A stretch of DNA of 9,624 bases from an uncultured Eubacteriales bacterium (GTDB lineage: Bacteria > Bacillota > Clostridia > Oscillospirales > Oscillospiraceae): contig CABSAB010000032.1 in assembly GCA_902475515.1 (NCBI GenBank), positions 1-9,624 of the forward strand, read 5' to 3'. Positions 1 to 6,002 of the stretch are shown piece after piece (the stretch's first letter is position 1; every line of letters begins with the position of its first letter). Under the pieces are notes generated by a model. That model ran no database searches. It was given only the letters and a program-made list of their open reading frames with translations, and was not told the origin of the DNA. The translations under genes and the position numbers were made by a program.

Positions 1-13
1 ACCTATGCCCATG

Positions 14-805
14 CTACCATCGGTCCGTCAGCATCCGCACCCGGTCATTTTTCAGGCTGCTGAACTTGTATTCTTTCTCCCCCTTGACCTTGCTGTGCTG
101 TTTGTTGATAAGCAGCGTGTTACTATTAAAGTCAACACAGTCCCAAGTAAGGCCGAGAACCTCTCCTTGCCGCAGTCCCGTAAACACGGTAACAAACAGA
201 ATATTTTCATAAGGATGACCCTTTATAGCATTCAGAAATGCCGTCATATCGTCATCCTCCATGGCCTTGATCCGGCGTTTCTCCACCCGAGGTAGAATCA
301 CCGCCTCCAGCGGGTTGATCCTCAGATACCCCAGCTTGATGGCTTGTTCCAGTGCCCTATGGAATACCCCATGGATATTCTTGATGGATTTCGGAGATAA
401 CTCCTTTTCCTGCTGGAGCATATTATAGACCCGCTGAACCATCTGCGAGGTCAAATTGCTCATCATCACATCACCCAAATAGGGCTTAAGATGGACGCGT
501 ATATGCTCCTCGTAGACGCTCTTTGTGGCCGGTTTGAGGTTTCCGGTATACTCCTTAAGCCAGGTATCCAGCCATGCCCCCACCGGGATTCTGCTGGTCT
601 CTGAATAAGTGCCGTTGTCAACCTGAACGACAACAGCCGCCAGTTTCTTTCGCACCTCCTGCTGGGTCTTCCCATAGATGGACTTTTGAACTTGCTTTCC
701 GGTTTTGGGATCGAAGCCAAGGGAGTACCGGCCCTCCCAGCGGCCGTCGGAGCGCTTGCGGATGTTCCCGCCGCCCCTTGCGTTGCGTGTAGTTTTCGTT
801 TTCAA
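14..805 (-). CDS. Tyrosine recombinase/integrase, C-terminally truncated
   Basis: Site-specific recombinase of the phage/Tn916 integrase class, expected to integrate and excise the element. Of 263 residues, about 11-58 form the basic, glycine-rich arm-type DNA-binding region, about 65-165 the SAM-like core-binding domain, and the catalytic domain begins near 175. The first catalytic Arg is visible in TGLRQGE (R212), and a Lys in SLKNDRVR (K252) fits the beta-hairpin lysine. The protein then ends at a TAG (14-16), so the later His-x-x-Arg, His/Trp and the nucleophilic Tyr are absent; family members usually run to about 380-400 residues. The start is a TTG at 805, supported by AGAGG about 6 bases upstream. 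It lies 56 bases downstream of the DUF6076-like gene on the same strand and is probably co-transcribed. As written it should be catalytically dead; a premature stop, a frameshift or a junction at the window edge are all possible. Confidence 0.85.
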   Translation of the reverse strand: MKTKTTRNARGGGNIRKRSDGRWEGRYSLGFDPKTGKQVQKSIYGKTQQEVRKKLAAVVVQVDNGTYSETSRIPVGAWLDTWLKEYTGNLKPATKSVYEEHIRVHLKPYLGDVMMSNLTSQMVQRVYNMLQQEKELSPKSIKNIHGVFHRALEQAIKLGYLRINPLEAVILPRVEKRRIKAMEDDDMTAFLNAIKGHPYENILFVTVFTGLRQGEVLGLTWDCVDFNSNTLLINKQHSKVKGEKEYKFSSLKNDRVRMLTDRW

Positions 806-861
806 TATTACCTCTCTTTCCTCAGAATTTAGAAAATGGTACTGTCAGTCCACTGCTTTTA

Positions 862-1950
862 TCACATTTTATCGCTGTCCAGCCAGGCTACGAAGTCCTC
901 CAGGGACAGTTCTCCATCGAGACACATCTGCCGCCGCTTTCTGGCCTCCAGGGACCACTCGTTAAACTCCTCTCTGGTCATCAGGCCATAGCGAATTCGG
1001 GCATTGTGAGCCTTGTAGGAACGCTTGTACTCCTTGACAGCCGGGTCCTCCTGCATCCGTTTTTCATAGAGCCGAATGGCACCGGCCTCCCGGCAGGTCT
1101 TGGTGGAACCGTCGATGAGACGATCACAGTAGTCCGTCTTATAGGCCCGCTTGGTGGCAAAGTACCGGCCGCAGTATTTACAGGGTTTCATCTGGAGATT
1201 GTTTCGCATATACCGCACCAGCATGAAGTCCACCATGTCAGCGGGCTCTTCGCTGGAAACGACTTCTGTTGTAAAGAATTCCTGTTCCGGGATCGGTTCA
1301 TTCTTATCTTTCTTATCCAGAGCATCCAGCACGTCCGTCATGTCATCGTAGGTGGAAAAGCGCAGCCCGTTTTTCCAAACCTCCTGCAGATCCACCCGGC
1401 CATAACTCAAAGCCGGATAGGTTTCTTTATTCTCACGCCAGAGATCTATATATTTGGATTCCAAATCTGTGGGGTCCTCTGTTTCAAAGAGCGCCTGGGT
1501 CAGCGCCAGCAGTCTGGGCTGGAGGTCTCTGTAAAAAGCCACCTGGGCCACCAGTTCCGCCGTGGAAAGGATTTCTCCGGCATCGTGGTGCAGCCGCAGC
1601 CGCTCCACCCAGGCCCCCACAGGGGCAAACAGGTCGCTTTCCCGCAGCCAGAAGCGGACGTAGTCCCGGAGGTGGTCAAAGATCGGCTCAGCGTCCGCCC
1701 CCCGGTTGATGTCCTCCAGCATTTCCCCAATCTGCTCCAAGTGCCAGTCCCAGGTGGAAAGGTCCGCATAGAGAAAATCCGCCAGAGCCGTCCCCATGGG
1801 ATATTCCCCATGCCAAATATGGGCATAGGGCGCTTCCTGCTTTTTGTCCACAGTCCGAACTTCAAAGCATTCCGTGGTGCCATCGGTATAGGCCGATGCC
1901 CATGCTCGCTCATAAGGAAGGGGGTATAACCCACGGAAATTGATTGTCAT
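862..1950 (-). CDS. DUF6076-like protein with a Cys4 zinc-ribbon motif
   Basis: Function unknown. The protein of 362 residues resembles the DUF6076 proteins that occur next to integrases in mobile elements of Clostridia; this assignment is from memory of the family's look. The N-terminal two thirds are acidic and rich in aromatic residues (many Trp and Tyr) with no membrane segment or signal peptide. The C-terminal part has a candidate zinc site, C257-x2-C260 (CKYCGRYF), C275 and C286, followed by a basic, Arg/Lys-rich helical stretch, which suggests nucleic-acid binding. I place the start at ATG 1950 because GAGAGGTG lies about 6 bases upstream; a TTG at 1983 would add 11 residues but has no ribosome binding site. 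It is the first gene of a leftward unit with the integrase, reading from the promoter at 2058-2086. It could be a regulator of the element or an accessory factor; no enzyme motif was seen. Confidence 0.75.
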   Translation of the reverse strand: MTINFRGLYPLPYERAWASAYTDGTTECFEVRTVDKKQEAPYAHIWHGEYPMGTALADFLYADLSTWDWHLEQIGEMLEDINRGADAEPIFDHLRDYVRFWLRESDLFAPVGAWVERLRLHHDAGEILSTAELVAQVAFYRDLQPRLLALTQALFETEDPTDLESKYIDLWRENKETYPALSYGRVDLQEVWKNGLRFSTYDDMTDVLDALDKKDKNEPIPEQEFFTTEVVSSEEPADMVDFMLVRYMRNNLQMKPCKYCGRYFATKRAYKTDYCDRLIDGSTKTCREAGAIRLYEKRMQEDPAVKEYKRSYKAHNARIRYGLMTREEFNEWSLEARKRRQMCLDGELSLEDFVAWLDSDKM

Positions 1951-2002
1951 ATTGTACACCTCTCGGTAGAAATATTTATTCAAAATTACACAAATAAGTC
2001 TA

Positions 2003-2030
2003 TTGACAATCAGAAAAAATAGGATATAAT
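2003..2030 (+). promoter_or_regulatory. Sigma-A promoter of the xis-rep arm
   Basis: TTGACA at 2003-2008 and TATAAT at 2025-2030 are both perfect consensus boxes, with a 16-base spacer. The expected start is near 2037, which leaves an untranslated leader of about 75 bases before the HTH gene at 2113. The -10 box lies inside the palindrome 2022-2036, so a bound repressor would block it. Confidence 0.75.
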
Positions 2031-2057
2031 ATATCCCGCAAGAGACTTATTGATGAT

Positions 2058-2086
2058 ATTATACACATCGCAGTCTATCTTGTCAA
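2058..2086 (-). promoter_or_regulatory. Sigma-A promoter of the DUF6076-integrase arm
   Basis: On the minus strand TTGACA (2086-2081) and TATAAT (2063-2058) are perfect consensus boxes separated by exactly 17 bases. The expected start near 2051 gives a leader of about 100 bases before ATG 1950. The transcript would run back through the rightward promoter at 2003-2030, so the two promoters face each other and their 5' ends overlap. Confidence 0.75.
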
Positions 2087-2112
2087 GAACATTTTTTGAA
2101 GGAGGTCGTTGA

Positions 2113-2313
2113 ATGAACAACACCGCTATCCCCGCAATCCTCAACGCCAATGAGCTGGCACAGTTTTTGGGCATCTCCCGGGCCGGAGCCTATCAGCTTC
2201 TGCACATGGAGAGCTTCCCCACGCTGAAGATCGGCAAACGACTGCTGGTCCCCAGGGACAAGCTCATGGCGTGGATCGACCGGCAATCGGGAGGTGATGT
2301 CTATGTTGCATGA
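2113..2313 (+). CDS. Small HTH (excisionase/MerR-type) DNA-binding protein
   Basis: This 66-residue protein consists of one winged-helix domain of the excisionase class. The helix-turn-helix is seen in LNANELAQFLGISRAGAYQ (residues 10-28), followed by the wing with SFPTLKIGKRLLVPRDKL and a final helix ending in AWIDRQ. Proteins of this kind bind att-site arms to direct excision, or bind their own promoter region. The start is well supported: AAGGAGGT at 2099-2106 lies 6 bases before ATG 2113. It is the first gene of the rightward arm and its end overlaps the start of the ATPase gene by 11 bases, which indicates translational coupling. Whether it acts as excisionase, as a repressor of the palindromic promoter next to it, or both cannot be told from sequence. 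Confidence 0.85.
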   Translation: MNNTAIPAILNANELAQFLGISRAGAYQLLHMESFPTLKIGKRLLVPRDKLMAWIDRQSGGDVYVA

Positions 2314-3445
2314 AAAAACGACTGTTCCGAATCCATCTGTTGGCGCAGACGGGGAACAGCCGCTCTCTAAAGAATCTACAGGAAGTATATCAGAAAAACT
2401 CGAAAAAAGCAAGGACCGCAACCAGGAACTTTTCAAAAAGATTCAGGAAATGCAGTCCCCGGATTATTTACATACCGTGACCCTGGACGAACTGTTCGAC
2501 AGCGTCTACACGGGCAGCCCTCCCATCGTGGAGGGCTTGCTCTGGCCGGGAGCGTACCTGTTTGTGGGCGCTCCCAAGGTGGGAAAGTCCTTTATGGTGG
2601 CCCAAATCGCCTACCATGTGAGTATGGGCATTGATCTATGGGGACTTCCCGTCCATCAGGGAACTGTGCTGTACCTTGCGCTGGAGGATGACTATAAACG
2701 ACTCCAGCAGCGGCTTTACCGCATGTATGGGACCGAGGGAACGGAAAAGCTGCACTTCGCCGTCTGTGCCAAGCAGTTGGAGAATGGTCTGGAGGGGCAG
2801 CTTACAAAGTTCGTAACAGAACACCCGGATACCAAACTGATCATTATCGACACCCTGCAAAAGGTCCGGGAGCAGAATTCCGAGCGGTACAGCTATGCCG
2901 GAGACTACGCACTCATTGCCCAGCTTAAAACCTTTGCCGGAACGCATAACATCTGTCTGCTGCTGGTTCACCACACCAGGAAACAGGAGTCGGAGAACAA
3001 ATTTAACATGATCTCAGGAACCAACGGTCTTTTGGGAGCCGCTGACGGTGTATTTCTCTTGCAAAAGATAAACAGCCTGAAAGCTGATGTCAAGCTGGAC
3101 ATTTCCGGACGGGACATGCCGGAAAGCCAGTTGACCTTTCGGCGGGAGCCAGAGACCTTATGCTGGGAAATGGAGCATATGTACAGGGAGGATTGGTCTG
3201 CTCCTCCGGACCCGCTGTTGGAACGCATCAACGCCATGCTGCTCATACAGCCGGAGGAACAGTGGAAAGGCTCCTCCACCCAGCTGGCCCAGGCACTGAA
3301 ACTGGAGATCAGCCCGGTGAGCCTCACCAAGCGGCTGAATGTAAACGCCGAGAATCTGCTCCAGGACTATCAGATTCGGTACAACTGGAGCCGCCTCCAT
3401 GAGGGCAGAGTCATTACCCTCCAGCGGCTCAGGCCCCCGGCGTGA
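2303..3445 (+). CDS. RepA-like AAA/RecA-fold ATPase (AAA_25 type)
   Basis: Likely hexameric RecA-fold ATPase/helicase related to plasmid RepA (RSF1010 type) and DnaB, used for replication of the element or for handling its DNA. In the 380-residue protein the Walker A motif GAPKVGKS is at about 89-96, LYLALEDD at 123-130 supplies the acidic catalytic position, the Walker B strand LIIIDTLQ is at about 179-186, and LLLVHHTRK at about 219-227 fits the following sensor strand. The first 45 residues are polar and probably disordered; the last 80 look like a winged-helix region (TQLAQALKLEISPVSLTKRL). I prefer ATG 2303, 8 bases after GGGAGG (2288-2293), over GTG 2294 or ATG 2297, which are too close. 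It overlaps the preceding HTH gene. The repeat-rich region directly downstream is the obvious candidate for its target origin. Confidence 0.88.
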   Translation: MLHEKTTVPNPSVGADGEQPLSKESTGSISEKLEKSKDRNQELFKKIQEMQSPDYLHTVTLDELFDSVYTGSPPIVEGLLWPGAYLFVGAPKVGKSFMVAQIAYHVSMGIDLWGLPVHQGTVLYLALEDDYKRLQQRLYRMYGTEGTEKLHFAVCAKQLENGLEGQLTKFVTEHPDTKLIIIDTLQKVREQNSERYSYAGDYALIAQLKTFAGTHNICLLLVHHTRKQESENKFNMISGTNGLLGAADGVFLLQKINSLKADVKLDISGRDMPESQLTFRREPETLCWEMEHMYREDWSAPPDPLLERINAMLLIQPEEQWKGSSTQLAQALKLEISPVSLTKRLNVNAENLLQDYQIRYNWSRLHEGRVITLQRLRPPA

Positions 3446-3503
3446 CGGATGGTGACGGTTGTGACGGTTATTTGACCGTACCCAGGGAACCGTCACAACC
3501 GTC
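3442..3503. repeat. GTGACGG repeats and 16-base perfect inverted repeat
   Basis: GTGACGG occurs at 3442, 3452 and 3461, spaced 10 and 9 bases, that is one helical turn each; the first copy overlaps the ATPase stop codon. The block 3454-3469 is repeated as its exact reverse complement at 3488-3503, with an 18-base loop. GTGACGGTT returns once more at 3749-3757. There is no T-tract after the hairpin, so a protein-binding role is at least as likely as termination. Confidence 0.75.
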
Positions 3504-3523
3504 GCGAAGTGTCACGGGGAGCC

Positions 3524-3552
3524 AGTTTCGGGGTGTTTTCCACCCCGAAACT
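3524..3552. repeat. Perfect hairpin A (12-base stem, loop TTTTC)
   Basis: AGTTTCGGGGTG (3524-3535) and CACCCCGAAACT (3541-3552) are exact reverse complements around the 5-base loop TTTTC. The inner 17 bases (3530-3546) recur inverted in hairpin B. Confidence 0.9.
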
Positions 3553-3562
3553 CGGGAAAATG

Positions 3563-3593
3563 GGAGGTAGGGGTGGAAAACACCCCTACCTCC
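3563..3593. repeat. Perfect hairpin B (13-base stem, loop GAAAA)
   Basis: GGAGGTAGGGGTG (3563-3575) and CACCCCTACCTCC (3581-3593) are exact reverse complements around the loop GAAAA. Its inner 17 bases (3570-3586) are the reverse complement of those of hairpin A, so the two loops are complementary to each other. Confidence 0.9.
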
Positions 3594-3641
3594 AAACGGT
3601 AGTATTATAACATCAATATGATATCACCGCAAAAGTCGACA

Positions 3642-3691
3642 GAAACGGATTGTATGAAAAACGAAACGATTTGGCAGAAGATGAAACGATT
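3642..3691 (+). repeat. Three iteron-like GAAACG(G)AT repeats
   Basis: GAAACGGAT at 3642, GAAACGAT at 3663 and GAAACGAT at 3683 are spaced 21 and 20 bases, two helical turns, beside an AT-rich stretch. This is the geometry of initiator or regulator binding sites. The core is short, so chance cannot be excluded. Confidence 0.5.
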
Positions 3692-3765
3692 TTGCCCCTG
3701 AAATGTTCCGTGCCTATGGCTCGGAACTGTTCTTCTAAAACGGTGCCGTGACGGTTCCTAAGTAG

Positions 3766-3839
3766 TGCAAGCATAGCATTTTGATGTCAAAACGCGCTTG
3801 CAGGGGAACGCCCCTGACCCCAATGCCGCCTACGGGCGG
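3766..3839. promoter_or_regulatory. Candidate oriT: three consecutive hairpins at the start of the mob gene
   Basis: TGCAAGC (3766-3772) pairs with GCTTGCA (3796-3802), and inside it TTTTGA (3779-3784) pairs with TCAAAA (3787-3792), making one long imperfect stem. Next come CAGGGG-AACG-CCCCTG (3801-3816) and CCGCC-TACG-GGCGG (3826-3839). Inverted repeats immediately before MobC-type genes are typical of transfer origins. I do not recognise a known nic sequence. Confidence 0.4.
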
Positions 3840-4193
3840 GACTTGATCGATAGGAGGATAGATAAAATCAAAAAGATTTACAGAACTTGTATTCGCATGA
3901 GTCAGAAAGAATATGCCATGCTCCGGAAAAATAGTAAGGCTGCCGGGATAACTATGAATAAATACCTCATGCGGGAGTTAGAGGAAAAGCGTCCCTGGAT
4001 CAACCGGGCGCCGGAGAGTATGGAGTTAGCCGAGCATATGAACTGGGCCGGGAAAGAGATCAATGTCATCGCCAGGGATTTCAACAGCGGTTTCGGCACC
4101 GAGGAACAGTTGAATCAGGCGGTATCTCTTTTGAAGGAGGTGTATGTCCATGCCTGCGAAGTCCGGGAAAAAGGCTACCTTCAGGCCTCGTAA
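3798..4193 (+). CDS. MobC-like ribbon-helix-helix mobilization protein (first of two)
   Basis: Probable relaxosome accessory protein that binds oriT and helps a relaxase reach its nick site. The strand-helix-helix pattern is seen in YRTCIRMSQKEYAMLRK followed by AGITMNKYLMREL, and the C-terminal part (WAGKEINVIARDFNSG) resembles the conserved NxNQIAR stretch of MobC proteins. The start is uncertain. The listed TTG at 3798 would translate through the hairpins 3801-3839; a TTG at 3843 is also in frame; the only strong ribosome binding site, AGGAGG at 3852-3857, has no ATG, GTG or TTG at proper distance, only an ATC at 3867; the first ATG (3897) would cut the DNA-binding strand. The 3' end overlaps the next gene by 44 bases. 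Without a relaxase nearby it would depend on one supplied in trans. Confidence 0.75.
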   Translation: MQGNAPDPNAAYGRDLIDRRIDKIKKIYRTCIRMSQKEYAMLRKNSKAAGITMNKYLMRELEEKRPWINRAPESMELAEHMNWAGKEINVIARDFNSGFGTEEQLNQAVSLLKEVYVHACEVREKGYLQAS

Positions 4194-4530
4194 AAAACGC
4201 GGCCCCATGCGAGACAACAGCCGCAATCTGGCGGTGCGAATGACAGAGGAGCAGTACCAGCAGCTACAACGCTATATGGCTCTCACTCATTTGCCGATTA
4301 CCACCTACTTCCGGCATCTGATCACCGGGTTCCGCATTACCGCAAACTCCATCCCCTTGGAGCGGAAACTCTATGCGGAGAGCAACAAGATTTATTCCAA
4401 TGTACGTCAGATTGTCCGGAATCCGAAAGCCAGGGCGTTGGGAGATACGCAGGTGAAACAGATGCTTTCTCTGGAGGAAAAGCTCAGTGAGCAGCTGCAC
4501 CTGATCATGAGCAAGCAGGACGCCTTGTGA
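4150..4530 (+). CDS. MobC-like ribbon-helix-helix mobilization protein (second of two)
   Basis: Second probable relaxosome accessory protein, 126 residues. A strongly basic N-terminus (GKKATFRPRKKRGP) precedes a ribbon-helix-helix unit (NLAVRMTEEQYQQLQRYMAL, then LPITTYFRHLITG), and NKIYSNVRQIVRNPKA fits the MobC C-terminal motif. The final third is a charged helix, possibly for oligomerization. AAGGAGGT at 4134-4141 lies 8 bases before ATG 4150 and only 2 before ATG 4144, so I choose 4150. It overlaps the preceding mob gene and is surely co-translated with it. The two proteins share the same architecture but little sequence identity, so they may form a heteromer or contact different arms of oriT. 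In related elements a relaxase gene normally follows directly; here the next gene is a MATE pump on the opposite strand. Confidence 0.78.
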   Translation: MPAKSGKKATFRPRKKRGPMRDNSRNLAVRMTEEQYQQLQRYMALTHLPITTYFRHLITGFRITANSIPLERKLYAESNKIYSNVRQIVRNPKARALGDTQVKQMLSLEEKLSEQLHLIMSKQDAL

Positions 4531-4581
4531 GGGCCACGTTGGGCCCGTGTGGGATTTGATTTCTTACACCGAGCACTGAAC

Positions 4582-4612
4582 AAGCTGCCACGTTTACGCA
4601 ACGTGGCAGCTT
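4582..4612. terminator. 13-base perfect hairpin between convergent genes
   Basis: AAGCTGCCACGTT (4582-4594) and its exact reverse complement (4600-4612) flank the loop TACGC. It lies between the convergent ends of the mob operon (4530) and the MATE gene (4665), where a bidirectional terminator is expected. Neither side has a real T-tract, so it may instead be a structural site at the element's right end. Confidence 0.5.
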
Positions 4613-4664
4613 ATCGTACTTATTCCATAGGTAGTCATTTTATCTCTAGCCGGAAAATATGAGA

Positions 4665-5990
4665 TCAAGAAACAGCATCTACGCAATGATCACGAAGATT
4701 CTTTCCCATAAGAACAGCAGCACCGGCTGTCAGCGCCTCCGCAAGAGAGTGGCAAACCCAAATGGTTTCACCGTCAAGCAGCAGCGGGAACAGCGTAATC
4801 AAAAGAGGCGGAAAAATGATACTTCTCAGCAGAGAAGTTGCCAGAGCTTGTTTTGTCTGTTGTGTCGCCTGCCAATAAGAGATCATCAAAATATTGAATC
4901 CGGCCAAGAAAAAGCCCCAGAAATAGACCCGGCTCTTTTCCGCAGCAAAGGTGATCAATTCAAAATCATTCTTGGTAAAAATAGCGTAGAACGATTTAGA
5001 AAACAGGAGGACATACCCATAGCACAACACGCCCAAAAGCAGGAAAACCTGTCCCGCAAAACGCCGCATCGCCTGACTTCGTTCCCATTGACCGGCGCCG
5101 AGGAAATAGCTAAATATCGGCTGCAGTCCCTCGGCCAGGCCCAAAAACAACGTCAGGATAATCAGCATCAGATAGCCGATCAGCAGATAGGCTGCAAGCC
5201 CCAACTCCCCGCCGCCATACTTGACGATTGCGGAATTATAGACAAAGGTCACAATGCCAATGGAGAATTCCATAATGAAGGACGGGATACCCAGATACAG
5301 AATTTTTCGAGCCATTTGAAACTCCATGGGGCCGCAGGCAAAACAAAGATTTCCCCGTGCGAAAAGAAAGTGTGGCAACAAAATCAGAACACTGAAAATC
5401 GGCCCCAGCGCAGTTGCCAGCGCCGCACCGCCAATGCCCATATTCAGCGGGTACATAAAGACATAATCCAGCACCATATTGGAAACAGAACCAAAAGTCA
5501 ATGCAAACATCGCAAGCTTTGGTCGCCCATCATTTCTGACAAGGCCGCCCAGAAGAAAACTAAACAGCAAAAAGGGCGAACAGGTTATGATGTACCGCAA
5601 ATAACGGACGGCATCCTCATAAATGTCCGGCGTTGCGCCGAGGAGCTCCGCAATGGGGCTGATAAACAGGTTTCCCAAGGCCATGATCAGCAGGCCAATG
5701 ACCGCCAACACACGAACTGCGGTATTGCAGACTTTCACCGCCCGCTCCCGGTCTCCGGCGCCCAAGCAGCCGGAGAGGATGGCTCCCGCTCCCGCAGAAA
5801 CCGCAAGGGATATGGCAATTATAACCTCGATCAGCGGCACGGCCACAGCCGCCGCAGCCATAGCATCCCGTCCAAGCCGGTTGCCGATAAAAATGCCGTC
5901 CACAATCAAATAAACTGAATTGAACAATAACCCCAGCATCTGCGGAACGGCATGGCGCAGAAACAGAGTATGTGTCTTTCCTTCATACAT
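4665..5990 (-). CDS. MATE family multidrug efflux transporter
   Basis: Inner-membrane antiporter of the MATE (MatE/NorM-DinF) fold, exporting drugs or metabolites in exchange for Na+ or H+. The 441 residues match the family's usual size of about 450 and show roughly twelve hydrophobic segments in two similar halves. Family signs are the N-terminal LFLRHAVPQMLGLLFNSVY, the repeated helix with VDGIFIGNRLG, and the second half opening near IPSFIMEFSIGIVTFVYN. ATG 5990 is supported by GGAGGGA 5 bases upstream. The ribosome binding site abuts the T-tract of an intrinsic terminator (6003-6046), so the gene appears to be read only when that terminator is bypassed. It follows the NimA-like gene on the same strand, and the pair looks like a resistance unit. 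Substrate cannot be read from sequence. Confidence 0.93.
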   Translation of the reverse strand: MYEGKTHTLFLRHAVPQMLGLLFNSVYLIVDGIFIGNRLGRDAMAAAAVAVPLIEVIIAISLAVSAGAGAILSGCLGAGDRERAVKVCNTAVRVLAVIGLLIMALGNLFISPIAELLGATPDIYEDAVRYLRYIITCSPFLLFSFLLGGLVRNDGRPKLAMFALTFGSVSNMVLDYVFMYPLNMGIGGAALATALGPIFSVLILLPHFLFARGNLCFACGPMEFQMARKILYLGIPSFIMEFSIGIVTFVYNSAIVKYGGGELGLAAYLLIGYLMLIILTLFLGLAEGLQPIFSYFLGAGQWERSQAMRRFAGQVFLLLGVLCYGYVLLFSKSFYAIFTKNDFELITFAAEKSRVYFWGFFLAGFNILMISYWQATQQTKQALATSLLRSIIFPPLLITLFPLLLDGETIWVCHSLAEALTAGAAVLMGKNLRDHCVDAVS

Positions 5991-6002
5991 AAAAATCCCT
6001 CC

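Larger units (their letters stand above)
1951..2112. promoter_or_regulatory. Divergent control region between the integrase and replication arms
   Basis: This AT-rich stretch separates two divergent gene sets and holds a promoter for each, plus operator-like symmetry. AATAAGTCT at 1993-2001 is repeated inverted as AGACTTATT at 2043-2051. GGATATA/TATATCC (2022-2036) is a palindrome of two 7-base arms around one base and covers the rightward -10 box. AGTCTAT occurs as a direct repeat at 1997-2003 and 2072-2078. A dimeric repressor, either the HTH protein at 2113 or a host factor, is a plausible binder. Confidence 0.6.
3446..3797. other. Repeat-dense non-coding region, candidate replication/transfer origin
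   Basis: No convincing gene lies between the ATPase stop and the MobC-like gene. The stretch instead holds, in order, GTGACGG repeats with a large inverted repeat, two near-identical mirror-image hairpins, an AT-rich segment (about 3600-3632), three GAAACG repeats at helical spacing, a small inverted repeat GTTCCG/CGGAAC (3705-3710, 3722-3727) and a long imperfect hairpin entering the mob gene. This combination next to a RepA-like ATPase and MobC-like genes is what would be expected of an ori plus oriT, but neither function is proven. Confidence 0.5.

Noticed and set aside
1894..1910. ATGCCCATGCT shared by the window start and the DUF6076-like gene
   Set aside because: An 11-base match; many such pairs are expected by chance in a window of this size, and it lies in well-conserved coding sequence.
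1006..1929. Long plus-strand ORF of 307 codons opposite the DUF6076-like gene
   Set aside because: It mirrors the real gene in codon structure, has no ribosome binding site and no recognisable domain; the minus-strand protein has a clear start and a zinc motif.
3441..3842. CRISPR-like array
   Set aside because: Repeats are short, unequal and partly inverted, with no uniform spacers and no cas genes nearby.
4627..4633. CATAGGT near the mob-gene end, inverted relative to ACCTATG at position 1, as possible element ends
   Set aside because: Seven bases is far too short to support att sites or terminal repeats, and a tyrosine integrase would use direct repeats.
4659..5918. Plus-strand ORF of 419 codons over the MATE gene
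   Set aside because: Composition is rich in Gln, Lys, Arg and His as expected of the antisense of a membrane protein; the minus strand encodes a full MATE transporter with a good ribosome binding site.
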